The notes below the pieces were generated by a model. It saw only the letters and a list, made by a program, of their open reading frames with translations, was not told the origin of the DNA and did no database searches. Positions 25,054 to 35,500 of a stretch of DNA of 64,000 nucleotides are shown in pieces. Within the stretch, counting starts at the first letter, position 1, and every line of letters begins with the position of its first letter. This DNA is from JASHVB01 sp035523995 (GTDB taxonomy: Bacteria > Pseudomonadota > Alphaproteobacteria > Acetobacterales > Acetobacteraceae), in NCBI GenBank assembly GCA_035523995.1, contig DATKPQ010000153.1, positions 1 to 64,000 of the forward strand, read 5' to 3'. The position numbers and the translations under genes are program-made.

Positions 25054-26229
25054 ATGATGACGCGTGGGGCCGTCATTCTTGACCCCGGTGTCGATGGCGT
25101 TGCCCCGCCCTGCCGGCATTTCGGCGTGTGCGGCGGGTGCGCGGTGCAGCATTGGCGAGATGACGCCTATGCCGTGTGGAAGAGCGACTTGCTTCGCGAC
25201 GCGCTTCGCCGCGGTGGCTTCTCCGATGCACCGATCGCTTCGCTCGCCCGTTCCGCTCCCGGCCAACGCCGTCGCATGGATTTCGCCGCCCGCCGCACAC
25301 CCCGCGGCGTATGCATAGGGCTGCACGCCCGGCCCACCGCTGTCGCTGTGTCAACCGCACGCAAGAGAGGCAGCGGGCCAGGCAACGCGCCGATCGTTGA
25401 CGTTTCGGAATGCCTGGTCCTGCATCCAACGCTGTTCGCTCTGATCGCCCCGCTACGCACGGTCCTCACCCGCCTACAGGGTCTGCACCGCGACGCCTCG
25501 GTCATTGCCAACCTGCTCGATGACGGGGCGGACCTGTTGCTGCGCTCCGACGCCGCGATCGATCGCGCGGACCGTGAGCGCCTGATCGCGTTCGCCAGAG
25601 ATCATCATCTTGTCCGCATTTCCTGGGCGCTCGGCAAAGCAGAGCCGGAACCTGTTGTTGTTCTACAACAACCTCGCATCACCTTCTCCAACATGCCGGT
25701 CGACCTGCCACCGGGCGGCTTCTTGCAGGCGACGGCGGTCGGAGAAGCGGCGATCATCGACGCGGTCCTGAGCGGCCTGCCTCAGATGCCGGCGCGTGCC
25801 CGCATTGCCGAACTCTATGCCGGCAGCGGCACCCTGACCTTCGCGCTCGCCCAGCGAACACGCGTGGCCGTGTGGGAGGGCGACGCGGCCGCGGCCGCGG
25901 CCCTGCGACAGGCTGCCAACCGTGCCGGATTCGGCGGCCGGATCGCGGTGACGCAGCGCGACCTTGCGCGGCAGCCGGTCTCCGCGGCGGAATTGCAGGG
26001 GTTCGCCGCCGTGGTGTTGGACCCGCCTTTCGCCGGCGCGTCCGTACAGACGGCCCAGATCGCCGCCGCCAAAGTCCCGCGCGTGATCTATGTCAGTTGC
26101 AATCCCGCCGTGCTCGCGCGCGACGCCCGCATGCTGCACGGCGCTGGCTACGAATTGGTGGCCGCCACGCCGGTGGACCAATTCCTGTGGTCCACCCGGC
26201 TGGAAAGCGTGTGCACCTTCTCGCATTGA
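25054..26229 (+). CDS. RumA/RlmD-like rRNA (uracil-C5) methyltransferase lacking the TRAM domain
   Basis: A 391-residue class I SAM-dependent RNA methyltransferase. Four cysteines for a 4Fe-4S cluster are present (Cys20, Cys26, Cys29 and Cys120). The SAM loop AELYAGSGTLTF is at about 252-263, VLDPPFAG at 321-328, the catalytic Cys349 in YVSCNP and the catalytic Glu384 in RLESVCTF. All active-site residues are kept. The protein starts just before the cysteine cluster; the usual N-terminal RNA-binding TRAM domain is missing, and an in-frame stop at 25030-25032 prevents an upstream extension. The space where TRAM would be encoded holds a palindromic element. It may be a natural short form or a truncated but still folded gene. 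Confidence 0.85.
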   Translation: MMTRGAVILDPGVDGVAPPCRHFGVCGGCAVQHWRDDAYAVWKSDLLRDALRRGGFSDAPIASLARSAPGQRRRMDFAARRTPRGVCIGLHARPTAVAVSTARKRGSGPGNAPIVDVSECLVLHPTLFALIAPLRTVLTRLQGLHRDASVIANLLDDGADLLLRSDAAIDRADRERLIAFARDHHLVRISWALGKAEPEPVVVLQQPRITFSNMPVDLPPGGFLQATAVGEAAIIDAVLSGLPQMPARARIAELYAGSGTLTFALAQRTRVAVWEGDAAAAAALRQAANRAGFGGRIAVTQRDLARQPVSAAELQGFAAVVLDPPFAGASVQTAQIAAAKVPRVIYVSCNPAVLARDARMLHGAGYELVAATPVDQFLWSTRLESVCTFSH

Positions 26230-26325
26230 TGAACGACCCGATCACGCTCAGCCGCGCGGATTCGCACCGTAACGACCGTCTCAAGCCTGGAGGCTCGCGC
26301 CCCGTGCGCGTAGCGCGGGCGAGGC

Positions 26326-26958
26326 TTACGACATCAGCTTTTCGAGCTCGCTTGCCATCTCCGCCGGCGATTCGTCTGCGCGCACAGGCGCGATGAATCG
26401 TCCGTTCGGGCCCATCAGATACAGAATCGAACTGTGGTCCATCGAATAATCGTTCGGTCCTGGGCCGGTGACGTGTTTGGCGTAGTAGACCCGATACTCC
26501 CGCGCCACCTTTGCGATCTCCACCGACGTACCGGTCAGCCCCACAATCGCCGGACTGAATGCCGCCGTGTAGCGCTTCATCACCTCGGGCGTATCGCGCT
26601 GCGGATCGACGGTGATGAAGACCGGCGTCAGGTCCTTCGCCTGCGGCCCCATCTTGTCCAGTGCCGATACGACCGCAGTGAGGGTCGTTGGGCAAATATC
26701 CGGGCAATAGGTGTAACCGAAATAGACCAGCATGAATTTGCCGCGAAAGTCCTGGTCCGTGACCGTCTTTCCGCTGCTGTTTTCCAGCGTGAACGGGCCG
26801 CCGATTTCCGGGCCGCCAGTGGCACCGGTCAACCACAGGAATCCGCCGGCGCCGAGCAACAGCACGGCCACCAGCAAGCCCGCGACGGCATAGACAAAGG
26901 TCGGTCCCGAACGCTGGGCCGCGGGCTTCGTCGATGCCTGTTGTGTCGCTTTGCCCAT
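26326..26958 (-). CDS. SCO1/SenC-family copper chaperone
   Basis: A 210-residue membrane-anchored thioredoxin-fold protein that delivers copper to the CuA site of cytochrome oxidase or acts as a thiol reductase. Residues 21-43 form the single membrane segment and the rest faces the periplasm. The copper ligands are Cys85 and Cys89 in YCPDIC and His175 in DYSMDHSS. The ATG at 26958 follows GGGAGA; a longer frame upstream is not homologous. Its 3' end faces the RNA methyltransferase gene. No oxidase genes are nearby. Confidence 0.9.
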   Translation of the reverse strand: MGKATQQASTKPAAQRSGPTFVYAVAGLLVAVLLLGAGGFLWLTGATGGPEIGGPFTLENSSGKTVTDQDFRGKFMLVYFGYTYCPDICPTTLTAVVSALDKMGPQAKDLTPVFITVDPQRDTPEVMKRYTAAFSPAIVGLTGTSVEIAKVAREYRVYYAKHVTGPGPNDYSMDHSSILYLMGPNGRFIAPVRADESPAEMASELEKLMS

Positions 26959-27106
26959 GCCTATCTCCCGCCGCGGTCCCGCCCGGGGTTTAAGAGGGCA
27001 GTGCCTGCAAAGGCAATGTGGCGGAACACGCGCTGCAGCACGCACGCACGTTTGCTGAATCGCAAACCGCCGGCGGTGGCCAGTCGCTCCGACTGGCGGC
27101 CGACGG

Positions 27107-28192
27107 TTATGCGCCGGCGGCGTTCACCTGGGGCAGGACTTTCTCCGCCATCAGCACCATCGAGCGCCGCGCCAGCGCCGGATCGCGCCAGTCATGCCCG
27201 GCATACAGCATGGTGCCGAACGGCCCGACCTCGTCACGAAACGCCATGATCTGGTCGGCGACGCTGTCAGGCGTGCCGTGGATGATCAGGCGATCGCAGA
27301 TGTCGTCCAGGTTCACGCTGTCATCCGGCAGGTTCGGGTTCGGCTTGAAGATGACCGCACGCCCGGCCTTCAACATCTTGGCCAGCAACTGGCTGTAGTA
27401 GAACCGGTATGGACTGCCGGCGCCCAGTGCGTAGTCCCGTGCCGTCGCCGCATCGTCCGCGACGAACACGCTCTTTGCCACTCGCCAGCGCGCCGGGTCG
27501 GCGGTGTTGCCGGCGGTTGCGCAACCTTCCTGGTATTTCGGCCAGTGCGTCTTCACCCACTGCGGCAGCAGGAAGTTCGCCGAAATGATGTCCCACCCCT
27601 GCTCTCCCGCCTGCCGGGCGCTGGCGGAATGCGGACTGACCACTGTGGTGATGATCGGCGGATGCGGCTGTTGCAGCGGCTTGGGCAGTACGCCCTGGCC
27701 AATCTCCTGCATTAAGGTGCGCGCGGTTGAGATCGTCCAGTATTTGCCGGTGATCTCATAGGGTGGTTTCGAACGCCAGATCGCCAGCACCTGCTGGACG
27801 CATTCCAAAAACATTTCCCCCCGATGCGGCCCCAGGTTGCCGAACACCTCGGCATCCGAGGGCAGCCCGCCGGGGCTGATGCCGAAATTGAATTTTCCCC
27901 CGAGCAAGTGATCCAGCATGGCGATTTCCGCGGCAATGCGGGCCGGGTGGGAATTCGGCATGTTCACCGTGCCGGTACCCAGCCGCATCTGCGTCACCTG
28001 GTCCACCAGCGTCGCCAGGAACATGGCACTGGAGGTAATGTTCTCGGCGGCATCGGTGCTATGCTCTCCACAATAGGCCTCGGTGAAGCCGAGTTCGTCG
28101 GCCAGAATGAAAGCCTCGCGATCCTCGCGCAGGGACACCCGCCAGTCCTTGTCCAGCGGATGGATCGGCATGGTGAAAAAGCCGAGCTGCAT
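27107..28192 (-). CDS. LLM-class flavin-dependent oxidoreductase
   Basis: A 361-residue bacterial luciferase-like monooxygenase using reduced FMN. The N-terminus (MQLGFFTMPIHP) and the segments FILADELGFTEAYCGEH, VTQMRLGTGTVNMPNSHPARIAAEIAMLDHL and GKFNFGISPGGLPSDAE are typical of the class, as is the C-terminal GTPDSVADQIMAFRDEVGPFG. The substrate is not predictable; relatives include limonene, alkane sulfonate and nitrilotriacetate-type enzymes. AAGGAAA lies ahead of the ATG. It is divergent from the 3-hydroxyisobutyrate-dehydrogenase-like gene, with 87 bases between starts. Confidence 0.88.
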   Translation of the reverse strand: MQLGFFTMPIHPLDKDWRVSLREDREAFILADELGFTEAYCGEHSTDAAENITSSAMFLATLVDQVTQMRLGTGTVNMPNSHPARIAAEIAMLDHLLGGKFNFGISPGGLPSDAEVFGNLGPHRGEMFLECVQQVLAIWRSKPPYEITGKYWTISTARTLMQEIGQGVLPKPLQQPHPPIITTVVSPHSASARQAGEQGWDIISANFLLPQWVKTHWPKYQEGCATAGNTADPARWRVAKSVFVADDAATARDYALGAGSPYRFYYSQLLAKMLKAGRAVIFKPNPNLPDDSVNLDDICDRLIIHGTPDSVADQIMAFRDEVGPFGTMLYAGHDWRDPALARRSMVLMAEKVLPQVNAAGA

Positions 28193-28279
28193 GGGGTTTC
28201 CTTCGCCTGTCGGTCCAGCGCTACCATGCGGGCGCCGCGCCTGCCAACGCGCGATCGTGCAACATCGGAGGGAATCGTC

Positions 28280-29155
28280 ATGCAGAACAAGGTCGGTGTT
28301 GTCGGGTTGGGGATCATGGGCGGGGCCATGGCGCGCAACCTGGTTGCCGCCGGGTGGCAGGTGTTGGGGCACGACATCGACGCAAAACGCCGCGCGGAAC
28401 TGCAAGGAGCCGGCGTTGCGATCCGTCCCGACGCGTCGGCGTTGGCGCGGGAAGCGCCGGTGCTGCTGCTGTCTCTGCCATCGCCCGCTGCGGCGCTGGC
28501 CACGGCCCAGGGCATTGCCGCTGCCGGTGTCGAACGGCGCATCGTCATTGAAGCGTCCACGCTGGCGCTGAAGGACAAGCTGGCGATCGAATCGGCGCTG
28601 CGTGCGGCCGGCCACGTGGCGCTGGATTGTCCGGTCAGCGGCACCGGCGCGCAGGCGGTGACCAAGGATCTGGTGATCTATGCCAGCGGCGACTCGCAAA
28701 GCATCGAGGCGTTGCGGCCCTTGTTCGCCGGCTTCAGCCGCGCCGTGCACGATGTCGGCGCGTTCGGCAACGGCAGCCGCATGAAGTTCGTCGCCAATTT
28801 GCTGGTGGCGATTCACAACGTCGCCAGTGCCGAGGCGATGGTGCTGGGAGTCAAATCCGGCCTCGATGCCCGCCAGGTGGTGGAGCTGGTCACGGCAGGC
28901 GCCGGCACGTCGCGGGTGTTCGAGCTGCGTGCGCCGATGATGGCAGCGCGGCACTATCAACCGGCGTCGATGCGGATGGAGATCTGGCAGAAGGATATGG
29001 CGGTTATCAGCCAGTTCGCAGCCGAACTTGGCTGCCCGACGCCGCTGCTGTCGGCGACGTTGCCGATCTATGCCTCGGCGATGGCGACGGGCCATGCGGC
29101 CGACGATACCGCCGCGACCTACGCCGTGCTGGAGGCGATGGCCGGGCTCCAGTAA
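28280..29155 (+). CDS. 3-hydroxyisobutyrate-dehydrogenase-family NAD(P)-dependent oxidoreductase
   Basis: A 291-residue beta-hydroxyacid dehydrogenase. The dinucleotide-binding GLGIMGGAMARN begins at residue 9, the substrate-binding CPVSGTGAQA is at 117-126, and the catalytic Lys169 sits in SRMKFVANLL. The C-terminal helical domain ends IYASAMATGHAADDTAATYAVLEAM, usual for the family. The physiological acid (3-hydroxyisobutyrate, tartronate semialdehyde or succinic semialdehyde) cannot be decided. GGAGGG precedes the ATG. Its stop codon touches the inverted-repeat element starting at 29156, probably its transcription end. Confidence 0.88.
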   Translation: MQNKVGVVGLGIMGGAMARNLVAAGWQVLGHDIDAKRRAELQGAGVAIRPDASALAREAPVLLLSLPSPAAALATAQGIAAAGVERRIVIEASTLALKDKLAIESALRAAGHVALDCPVSGTGAQAVTKDLVIYASGDSQSIEALRPLFAGFSRAVHDVGAFGNGSRMKFVANLLVAIHNVASAEAMVLGVKSGLDARQVVELVTAGAGTSRVFELRAPMMAARHYQPASMRMEIWQKDMAVISQFAAELGCPTPLLSATLPIYASAMATGHAADDTAATYAVLEAMAGLQ

Positions 29156-29265
29156 TGTCATTGCGAGAAGCGGAGCGACGAAGCAGCCTCGATCGGAGGG
29201 CTATCCGAACCGTTCGTGCAGCTTGCGGCCGAACTTGCTCCGTCGCTGCACTCCTCGCATTGACA
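29156..29265. repeat. Inverted-repeat intergenic element, copy 2
   Basis: It begins TGTCATTGCGAG directly after the preceding stop codon and ends CTCGCATTGACA. About 25 of the outer 31 positions pair between the arms, including the AGCGACGAAGCA/TTGCTCCGTCGCT segments. It shares the core and the GCGACGAAGCA motif with the element at 14217. It is placed between the oxidoreductase gene and the helicase gene. It probably belongs to a dispersed non-autonomous or REP-like family. Confidence 0.75.
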
Positions 29266-29311
29266 TCGTGTCGCGCTAACCATTTGTTTGCCTTTCCCAC
29301 CTAGACCGCTT

Positions 29312-29340
29312 CGCCGCGGGCCTATCGCCCGCTGGCGGAG
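29312..29340 (+). promoter_or_regulatory. Hairpin abutting the helicase ribosome-binding site
   Basis: CGCC-GCGGGC pairs with GCCCGC-T-GGCG (10 base pairs, one bulged T, loop CTATC) at 29312-29337. The Shine-Dalgarno GGAG (29337-29340) begins at the last base of the stem, five bases before the ATG. The fold could hinder ribosome loading and keep helicase expression low. Confidence 0.45.
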
Positions 29341-29345
29341 CAAGC

Positions 29346-32300
29346 ATGCAATTCCTGGCCGGCAGCCGGGTCGCCGCGCGCGGGCTCGCGTGGGATCTGG
29401 TGGAGGTCCAGCAACTCGGTGCCCAGCAGTGCCTGCATCTGCGCTGTGCCGGCGGCGACCTGCATGGGCTCGAGTGGGACCTGCTGTATCCCAACGAGCA
29501 AGCCACGCCCTTGCAGACCGCGCTGCGGCCGGAGTCACCGGGACCGCTCACCGCCTGGCGCCTGCACCACATCGCTTCCCTGCTGGGTCAGGTGCCAGGC
29601 CCGCACGATATGCTCGCGGCCGAACCGGGCCGCGTGGCGATCGAACCCTACCAGCTCGTCCCCCTCATGCGAGCACTGGAACTGCCGCGCCAGCGCCTGT
29701 TGCTCGCCGACGCGGTGGGCCTGGGAAAGACCATCCAGGCCGGACTGATCGCAACGGAACTGATCGCTCGGCGCCGCGCGCATCGCATTTTGGTGGTATC
29801 ACCGCCCGGCCCGTTGCTGACCCAATGGCACCATGAACTGCGCGACCGCTTCGGGCTGCGCTTCACGATCATTGCCGATTCCACGGCCTTGCAGCGGGAA
29901 CGCCGCCGCACCGAGCTTGGCGGCAATCCGTTCGACAGCATCGCGCTGTGCCTGGTGTCGCTGGATTTCGCCAAGCAGGAACGCGTGCTCGAGGATTTGG
30001 AACGTGCCGCCTGGGATCTCGCGATCATCGACGAGGCGCATCATTGCATCGCCACTAATCCAGGCGCTGACAGCGACGATACGCTGCGCCGCCGCCTGGC
30101 CGAGGTCGTCGCCCGCCGTTCCGATGGCCTGTTGCTGCTGACGGCGACGCCGCATGACGGCTACGATACGCATTTCGCTTCTCTGATCGAATTGCTCGAC
30201 CCGAGCCTGGTGAACGGGCGAGGCGGGCTCGCCGGCAACGCCTATCGCCGCCACGTCGTGCGCCGCCTGAAATCGCATATCTGCGATCCCCGCAGCGGTG
30301 CGCCGCTGTTTCGAGAACGCAAGGTGCTGCCGGTGCGGATCGAGCAATCCGGCGATGGCGCCGATGCGGTGCAGGCGTTTCATAGTGCGCTGGCCGCGTT
30401 GGTGGCGCCTCGGCTGCGGCGCGCGAAGCATAGCGGCGATTATGCCGACGCTCTTGCATTCATCGGGCTGTTAAAGCGGTCGGTGTCCACCGTCAGCGCC
30501 TGCGTCGCAACGTTGCAGGTGGTGGCGGAGCGTTATCGGGCCTTGCGCTCCGACGGAACTGACGCCGACGCACTGCGCAGGGAACGTGTCCGCACGTTGC
30601 GGGCGTATCGGCGTCGCCGGCTGCGCTTCGGCGTTCTGGACGCTGCGGCGGAAACCGCAGCCGCCGAACTCGAGGCAGAGGACATGGCCGTTGACCTTGT
30701 CCGTTTCGGGGCTTTTGAGACGGAACCGAAGCCCGGCCTCATCCCTGATCGTGAAATTGCCGACGCGTTGCAAGCGCTGATCCGACAAGGCGAAGCCGCG
30801 GCGCCACATGATCTGAAGCTGAGCGCGATGCTGGATGAAGTGCGGCTGATCCGTACGGCACATCCGGCGGCCAACATTCTGGTCTACACGGAATACGCCG
30901 ACAGCCAGGTTGCGGCGGTGGACGCGCTGCGCTGCGCCAAGGGGATAGATGGGGAGATCCTGGCGATCAGCGGCCTGGACCCCGAAGCAGAGCGCACGCG
31001 CATCGCGGAGCGCTGCGCTGACCGGAGCGACATCGTGCTGGTCAGCACGGATTCGATGGCCGAGGGGCTGAATTTGCATCAGCGCTGCTGCCATCTGATC
31101 CATCTCGACCTGCCGTACAACCCGAACAGATTGGAGCAGCGGAACGGGAGGATCGACCGGTACGGGCAGCGGCGGGACCCTGAAATTCGCTATCTGTATC
31201 TTGCCGGCACGTTCGAGGAACGCCTGCTGCTGCGCCTGATCGCCAAATACGAAAAGGCGCGCGCCTGCCTGGATGTGATGCCCGACACGCTGGGTGTGAC
31301 GGCGGAGGAACCAGTCTGGAGTGCCGGCCTCGTCGCCGGCTTCGCCGAAGATCAGGCGCGTTTGTTCGACGATGATACGCCGCCGATCCGCACACTGGAC
31401 GTCGCCACCGAGGCGGAGAACGCCGCTGCTCTGCGCGATCTGCTGCACGAGATCGATCGTGCCTTCGAGGGCTATGAGCGTCAGGCGGTGCGTCATGGTT
31501 GGCTGGCTGAGCAAGGTCTGAATGCGGACCTTCGCCAGGCTGGTGCCGCGGCTTCCGCATGCCAGCGCAGCGATGCGTTGATCGGGCACATCGATCTTGC
31601 CGCTTTCGTTGCTGACGCCGTCGCTGCAGAAGTGAACGATGCTTCCGCCGTGGCGGCGATCGGCAATCGCCTGATCTTGCCTCCCGATTGGACCGTCGGC
31701 CTCGACGGTCTTCCCGGCTATGATGCCGGAACGCGCACACTGTGCTTCACCCGTGACCGCAACCGCTTGTGCGACGTGGATGGCGAGCAACTCGCCTATC
31801 TTGGCCGCGGTCATCCGCTGGTGGGTCGCGCAATCACACGGGTACGCCAGGGCGACATCGTATCGGCGGGCGGCATTTGCGATGCCCGCGTCAGCGCCGC
31901 CTGTGGCGAGGACGATGAACCAGCGGCACTGCTGACCTTCCATGTCGAAATCGCCGGTGCGCGCCGCACCGAGTTGCAGCGGGTGATCGCGGTGATGCTG
32001 CCACGATCCCGCCCTGCTACTGAAATGACCCAAGCGGAATCCTGGCTGCATCTGGCCGCCTGTGATCGCACGACCGCGGTGGACGGCGTGTGGCCGCGTT
32101 GGTTCGCCGGATGGCTGCCACGGCGCCAGCGCCAGGCAGAGGAGATTGCGACGGTTGCAATGCAACGCATGGGCGGCGAATTCATCGACACACAGCGCGC
32201 GCGCCACGAGGGCAACCGCACTGAACTTGAACATTGGCTGACGCTGCGCGCCAACGACATTTGCGGCGAGCCGGTGGGCTGGACCGCCGACCTGTTCGGC

Positions 32301-32561
32301 GCAAGCCCTGATCTCCCCACCTGGAGAACACTGGCCGCGCCGTTGGACCGCCTCGCCGCATTCGTTGCCGATGCGGATAACGCGCCAGCGAAACGACGCG
32401 AGGCCAACAGTGCGCTGGCACTGTTTCGGCGACGTTGGGATGAAACCGCCGTCGACCTCGCGCCGGCCAGGCCAGCTCTGCGTCCCATTGGCATGCTCCT
32501 ATTGGTGCCGAACGCTTCACGGGCAGGTCACAAGGTAGCAAATCACAAGGCGGCAACCTGA
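29346..32561 (+). CDS. SNF2-family helicase, DrmD-like
   Basis: A 1071-residue superfamily 2 ATPase. Motifs in order: EPYQLVPL near 100, Walker A ADAVGLGKTIQAG at 121-133, DEAH at 229-232, TATPH at 266-270, the C-terminal helicase lobe with NILVYTEYADSQ (near 510), STDSMAEGLNLHQ (near 565) and LEQRNGRIDRYGQR. All ATPase and coupling residues are kept. The last about 400 residues contain no nuclease motif I can see. Length and layout resemble DrmD, the SNF2-like protein of class 1 DISARM, and helicases paired with large adenine methylases. Its stop overlaps the methylase start (TGATG), so the two are one operon. A defence role is inferred; DrmA, DrmB and DrmC are absent from the window. Confidence 0.8.
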   Translation: MQFLAGSRVAARGLAWDLVEVQQLGAQQCLHLRCAGGDLHGLEWDLLYPNEQATPLQTALRPESPGPLTAWRLHHIASLLGQVPGPHDMLAAEPGRVAIEPYQLVPLMRALELPRQRLLLADAVGLGKTIQAGLIATELIARRRAHRILVVSPPGPLLTQWHHELRDRFGLRFTIIADSTALQRERRRTELGGNPFDSIALCLVSLDFAKQERVLEDLERAAWDLAIIDEAHHCIATNPGADSDDTLRRRLAEVVARRSDGLLLLTATPHDGYDTHFASLIELLDPSLVNGRGGLAGNAYRRHVVRRLKSHICDPRSGAPLFRERKVLPVRIEQSGDGADAVQAFHSALAALVAPRLRRAKHSGDYADALAFIGLLKRSVSTVSACVATLQVVAERYRALRSDGTDADALRRERVRTLRAYRRRRLRFGVLDAAAETAAAELEAEDMAVDLVRFGAFETEPKPGLIPDREIADALQALIRQGEAAAPHDLKLSAMLDEVRLIRTAHPAANILVYTEYADSQVAAVDALRCAKGIDGEILAISGLDPEAERTRIAERCADRSDIVLVSTDSMAEGLNLHQRCCHLIHLDLPYNPNRLEQRNGRIDRYGQRRDPEIRYLYLAGTFEERLLLRLIAKYEKARACLDVMPDTLGVTAEEPVWSAGLVAGFAEDQARLFDDDTPPIRTLDVATEAENAAALRDLLHEIDRAFEGYERQAVRHGWLAEQGLNADLRQAGAAASACQRSDALIGHIDLAAFVADAVAAEVNDASAVAAIGNRLILPPDWTVGLDGLPGYDAGTRTLCFTRDRNRLCDVDGEQLAYLGRGHPLVGRAITRVRQGDIVSAGGICDARVSAACGEDDEPAALLTFHVEIAGARRTELQRVIAVMLPRSRPATEMTQAESWLHLAACDRTTAVDGVWPRWFAGWLPRRQRQAEEIATVAMQRMGGEFIDTQRARHEGNRTELEHWLTLRANDICGEPVGWTADLFGASPDLPTWRTLAAPLDRLAAFVADADNAPAKRREANSALALFRRRWDETAVDLAPARPALRPIGMLLLVPNASRAGHKVANHKAAT

Positions 32562-35500
32562 TGAATCTCGACCTGCGCGATTGCACGGCCGTTGGACCTG
32601 CGTTCCCGGAGCCGTTCCTTCGTTTCGAACTGCCCGACCTGCTGCAAAAACACGGCTTGCTGCCAAAATCCGGACGGGTGTTCGAGCAAGCGTGGCAAAC
32701 CGTCCGCCGCCAGGTTCGATCGCTGGGGGGATCAGGCGGCCCATTGCGTGTCAACAATCACGTCATCGCCTCATTGGCACCCCCCCTCGGCTACGCCGCG
32801 TTGCAACGTCAGGAGCCCATTGCCACGCGCGAAGGCGCGGAAGATGCTGGCTGGCTGCTGCAAGCATCCAATCGTGCGTGCCTACGTGCCTTCTCCGTCG
32901 CGTCAGACACTGATCTCGATGCGCCGCATCGCGGCGGACGCGCTTATCGATTCAGCCCAACCCGCGCCGCCGCGCGCGTGCTGCTGGCAACCAGCGAACG
33001 CGCCGCCCTGCTGACCGACGGTAGCGAACTGCGCCTGTTGCTCTGCGATCCGCTGCGCCCCGATAGCCACGTTGCCGTGCCGCTGACCGGGGCGTCGGGT
33101 TGGTCGGAGCAAAACCTTGCGCCTGACTCTTACCGTCTGCTCCTGGCCCTGGCGTCACCGCAAGGTCTGGCCGCACTGCCCGATCTGTTGGAGGCCGCGC
33201 GCCTCAGCCAGGCCCGCGTGACCAAGGAGCTTCGGGTCCAGGCGCGCACGGCGGTGGAGAGATTCCTGCAAGCGGTGTTGGACGATCCCGCCAATGCGAC
33301 CAGGCTGCGTCATCGCTGCCGCCTCGCCGTCACGTTGTGGCAAGAAGCGCTCATCCTGGTCTATCGCGTGTTGTTCATTTTGAAACTCGAAAGCGCGGCG
33401 GACCCGGCACGGGTTTTCAGCTTTGCCGCAACGCCGCTATGGCGGCAGGCGCTGTCGCCCAACCGCGCGCTTGGACCTTTGGCGCGGCGTCATCTCGACC
33501 AAGGTCACGACACCGGCCGCATGCTGTCCGATGGCCTGCGCACGATCTTCCGCATCTTCAACGAGGGGCTGTCATGCAGCGAACTGTCAATCGCCCCGTT
33601 GGGGGGAGCCTTGTTCGGTGCGCAGTCCATGCCGTTGCTGGACTCATTGCACTGGAGTGAAGCTGCCGTTGCCTTGTTGCTTGATCGATTACTCTGGACC
33701 ATGCCGAGGGGCCGCGAACGCGAGCGCGTCCAATATGGTCCGTTGAATGTGGAAGAACTCGGCCGCGTTTATGAAGCGTTGCTGGAACTGGAACCGGGGA
33801 TCGCCACGCGCCCGATGGTACGGATGCGCCGCGGCAAGTTGGAAGTCGTCGTGCTGGCGGGCAGTGTCACGCCCCGCTTCCTCGCTGCGAACAGCGACGA
33901 TAACGACGAGGACAGCAATGTCGTCCGCAAGCAGGACATTGCCTCCGGCCAGTTCTATCTGCGTGCCGGCCTGGGACGGAAAGCAACGGGCTCGTACTAC
34001 ACACCCGACGAATTCGTGCGGTTCCTGGTGCACGAGACGCTCGCCCCGCAGATTGCCGCGCGCAGCCCGGATGACGATCCCAATCCGGCGGCGATCCTGG
34101 CCTTGAAAGTCGTCGATCCGGCGACCGGCAGCGGACATTTCCTGGTGCAAGCCTGCCGCTTTCTCGGCGAGGCGTTATGCGCCGCGTGCCGTCTGTGCGA
34201 CACGCTGGCGACCGCCGCCGATGCACAAGCGGTTCAGGCACCCGCCGGCGAACAAGCGCGTCTGCTGGCACGCGCGCAGGCATTGCGTGCGCGCATCGAC
34301 GCGCTGCCGGACCCGGACCGAACCCTGCAAGCCTATTTGCCAAGCCACTCCCATGAGGGCGGCGACAGCGGCATTTCACAAAGCTGCGCTTTGGCGATCT
34401 GCCGGCGCCTGGTGGCCGTGCATTGCCTCTACGGCGTCGATCGCAATCCCCTGGCCATTGAACTCGCCAAGTTGTCGCTGTGGCTGGAGTCATATGCCGA
34501 AGGCCTGCCGTTGACCTTTCTGGATCATCGACTGGTAGCAGGCGACTCCCTGGCCGGCTCGTTTTTCCCGCAGCTCGTAACCTTCCCCGTCGGAGGCGGC
34601 GATCTGGACCCGTTGCTCGCACGCGATGTGGCGTCGCGACTTGCTGCGTCGTTGCAGGCGGCGCTGACGGAAGTGCACGCGCTGCAATCAACCGTGGGCC
34701 GCGATGCCGCCGATCTGGTTTTGAAGCAGGGCGCGAAGTCAAGGCTTGATGCCGCACTTTTCCCGCTGCGGCAGTTGGCGCGTGTCTGGTCGGGCGCGGT
34801 GATGCTGGCACAGCGAGAATCCGACGACGAATTCCTCGCTTTGGCGCAACACGTCGCAACGCACGGCGCGTGGCCGGGCAAACTGACGCGTCGCCAGACG
34901 CGGTTGTTGGCCACGGGCGCAAACGCCCTGCCATGGGACCTGACCTTCCCTGAAATATTCCAGCCCGACGCATGCGGCATCCGTACCGGCGGGTTCGACG
35001 CGGTGCTTGGCAATCCACCCTGGGACATCGTGCAGCAGAATGCCAAAGAGTTCCTCGCTGGCTTCGACCTTTCCATCCTCAACGCTCCCACCCGCCGCGA
35101 GGCCGAAACAAAGCAGGTCCGCCTGCTCTCCGATCCCACAACCGCCGCCGCGTTCCGCGCCTATCAGGAGAATTTCGAACACCAGCATCGGCTGGCCGAT
35201 CGTCTCTATGCGTTTCAGAAGACCGCCAACGGTGCGGCCATGGCCGGCAAGCTCGACGCATTTCGCATCTTCGCCGAACGCAAGCTGCAGCTCGCCGGCC
35301 TGCACGGCGCCGTCGGCATGGTGGTGCCGTCGTCCTTTCATGCCAACGAAGGCGCCACAGCCATCCGGCATCTTTATCTGCAACGAACCGATCTGCGCTG
35401 CTGCTTTTCGCTCGAAAATCGCCGCCGCCTGTTCGATATCCACGTCCGGCAGAAATTCGCCTTGGTGGTGGCACGGCGTCCCGGGCCGACGCAGTCCGTG

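Noticed and set aside
30471..32234. Long minus-strand frame inside the helicase gene
   Set aside because: Antisense shadow; the plus strand has all SNF2 motifs and a continuous 1071-residue frame.
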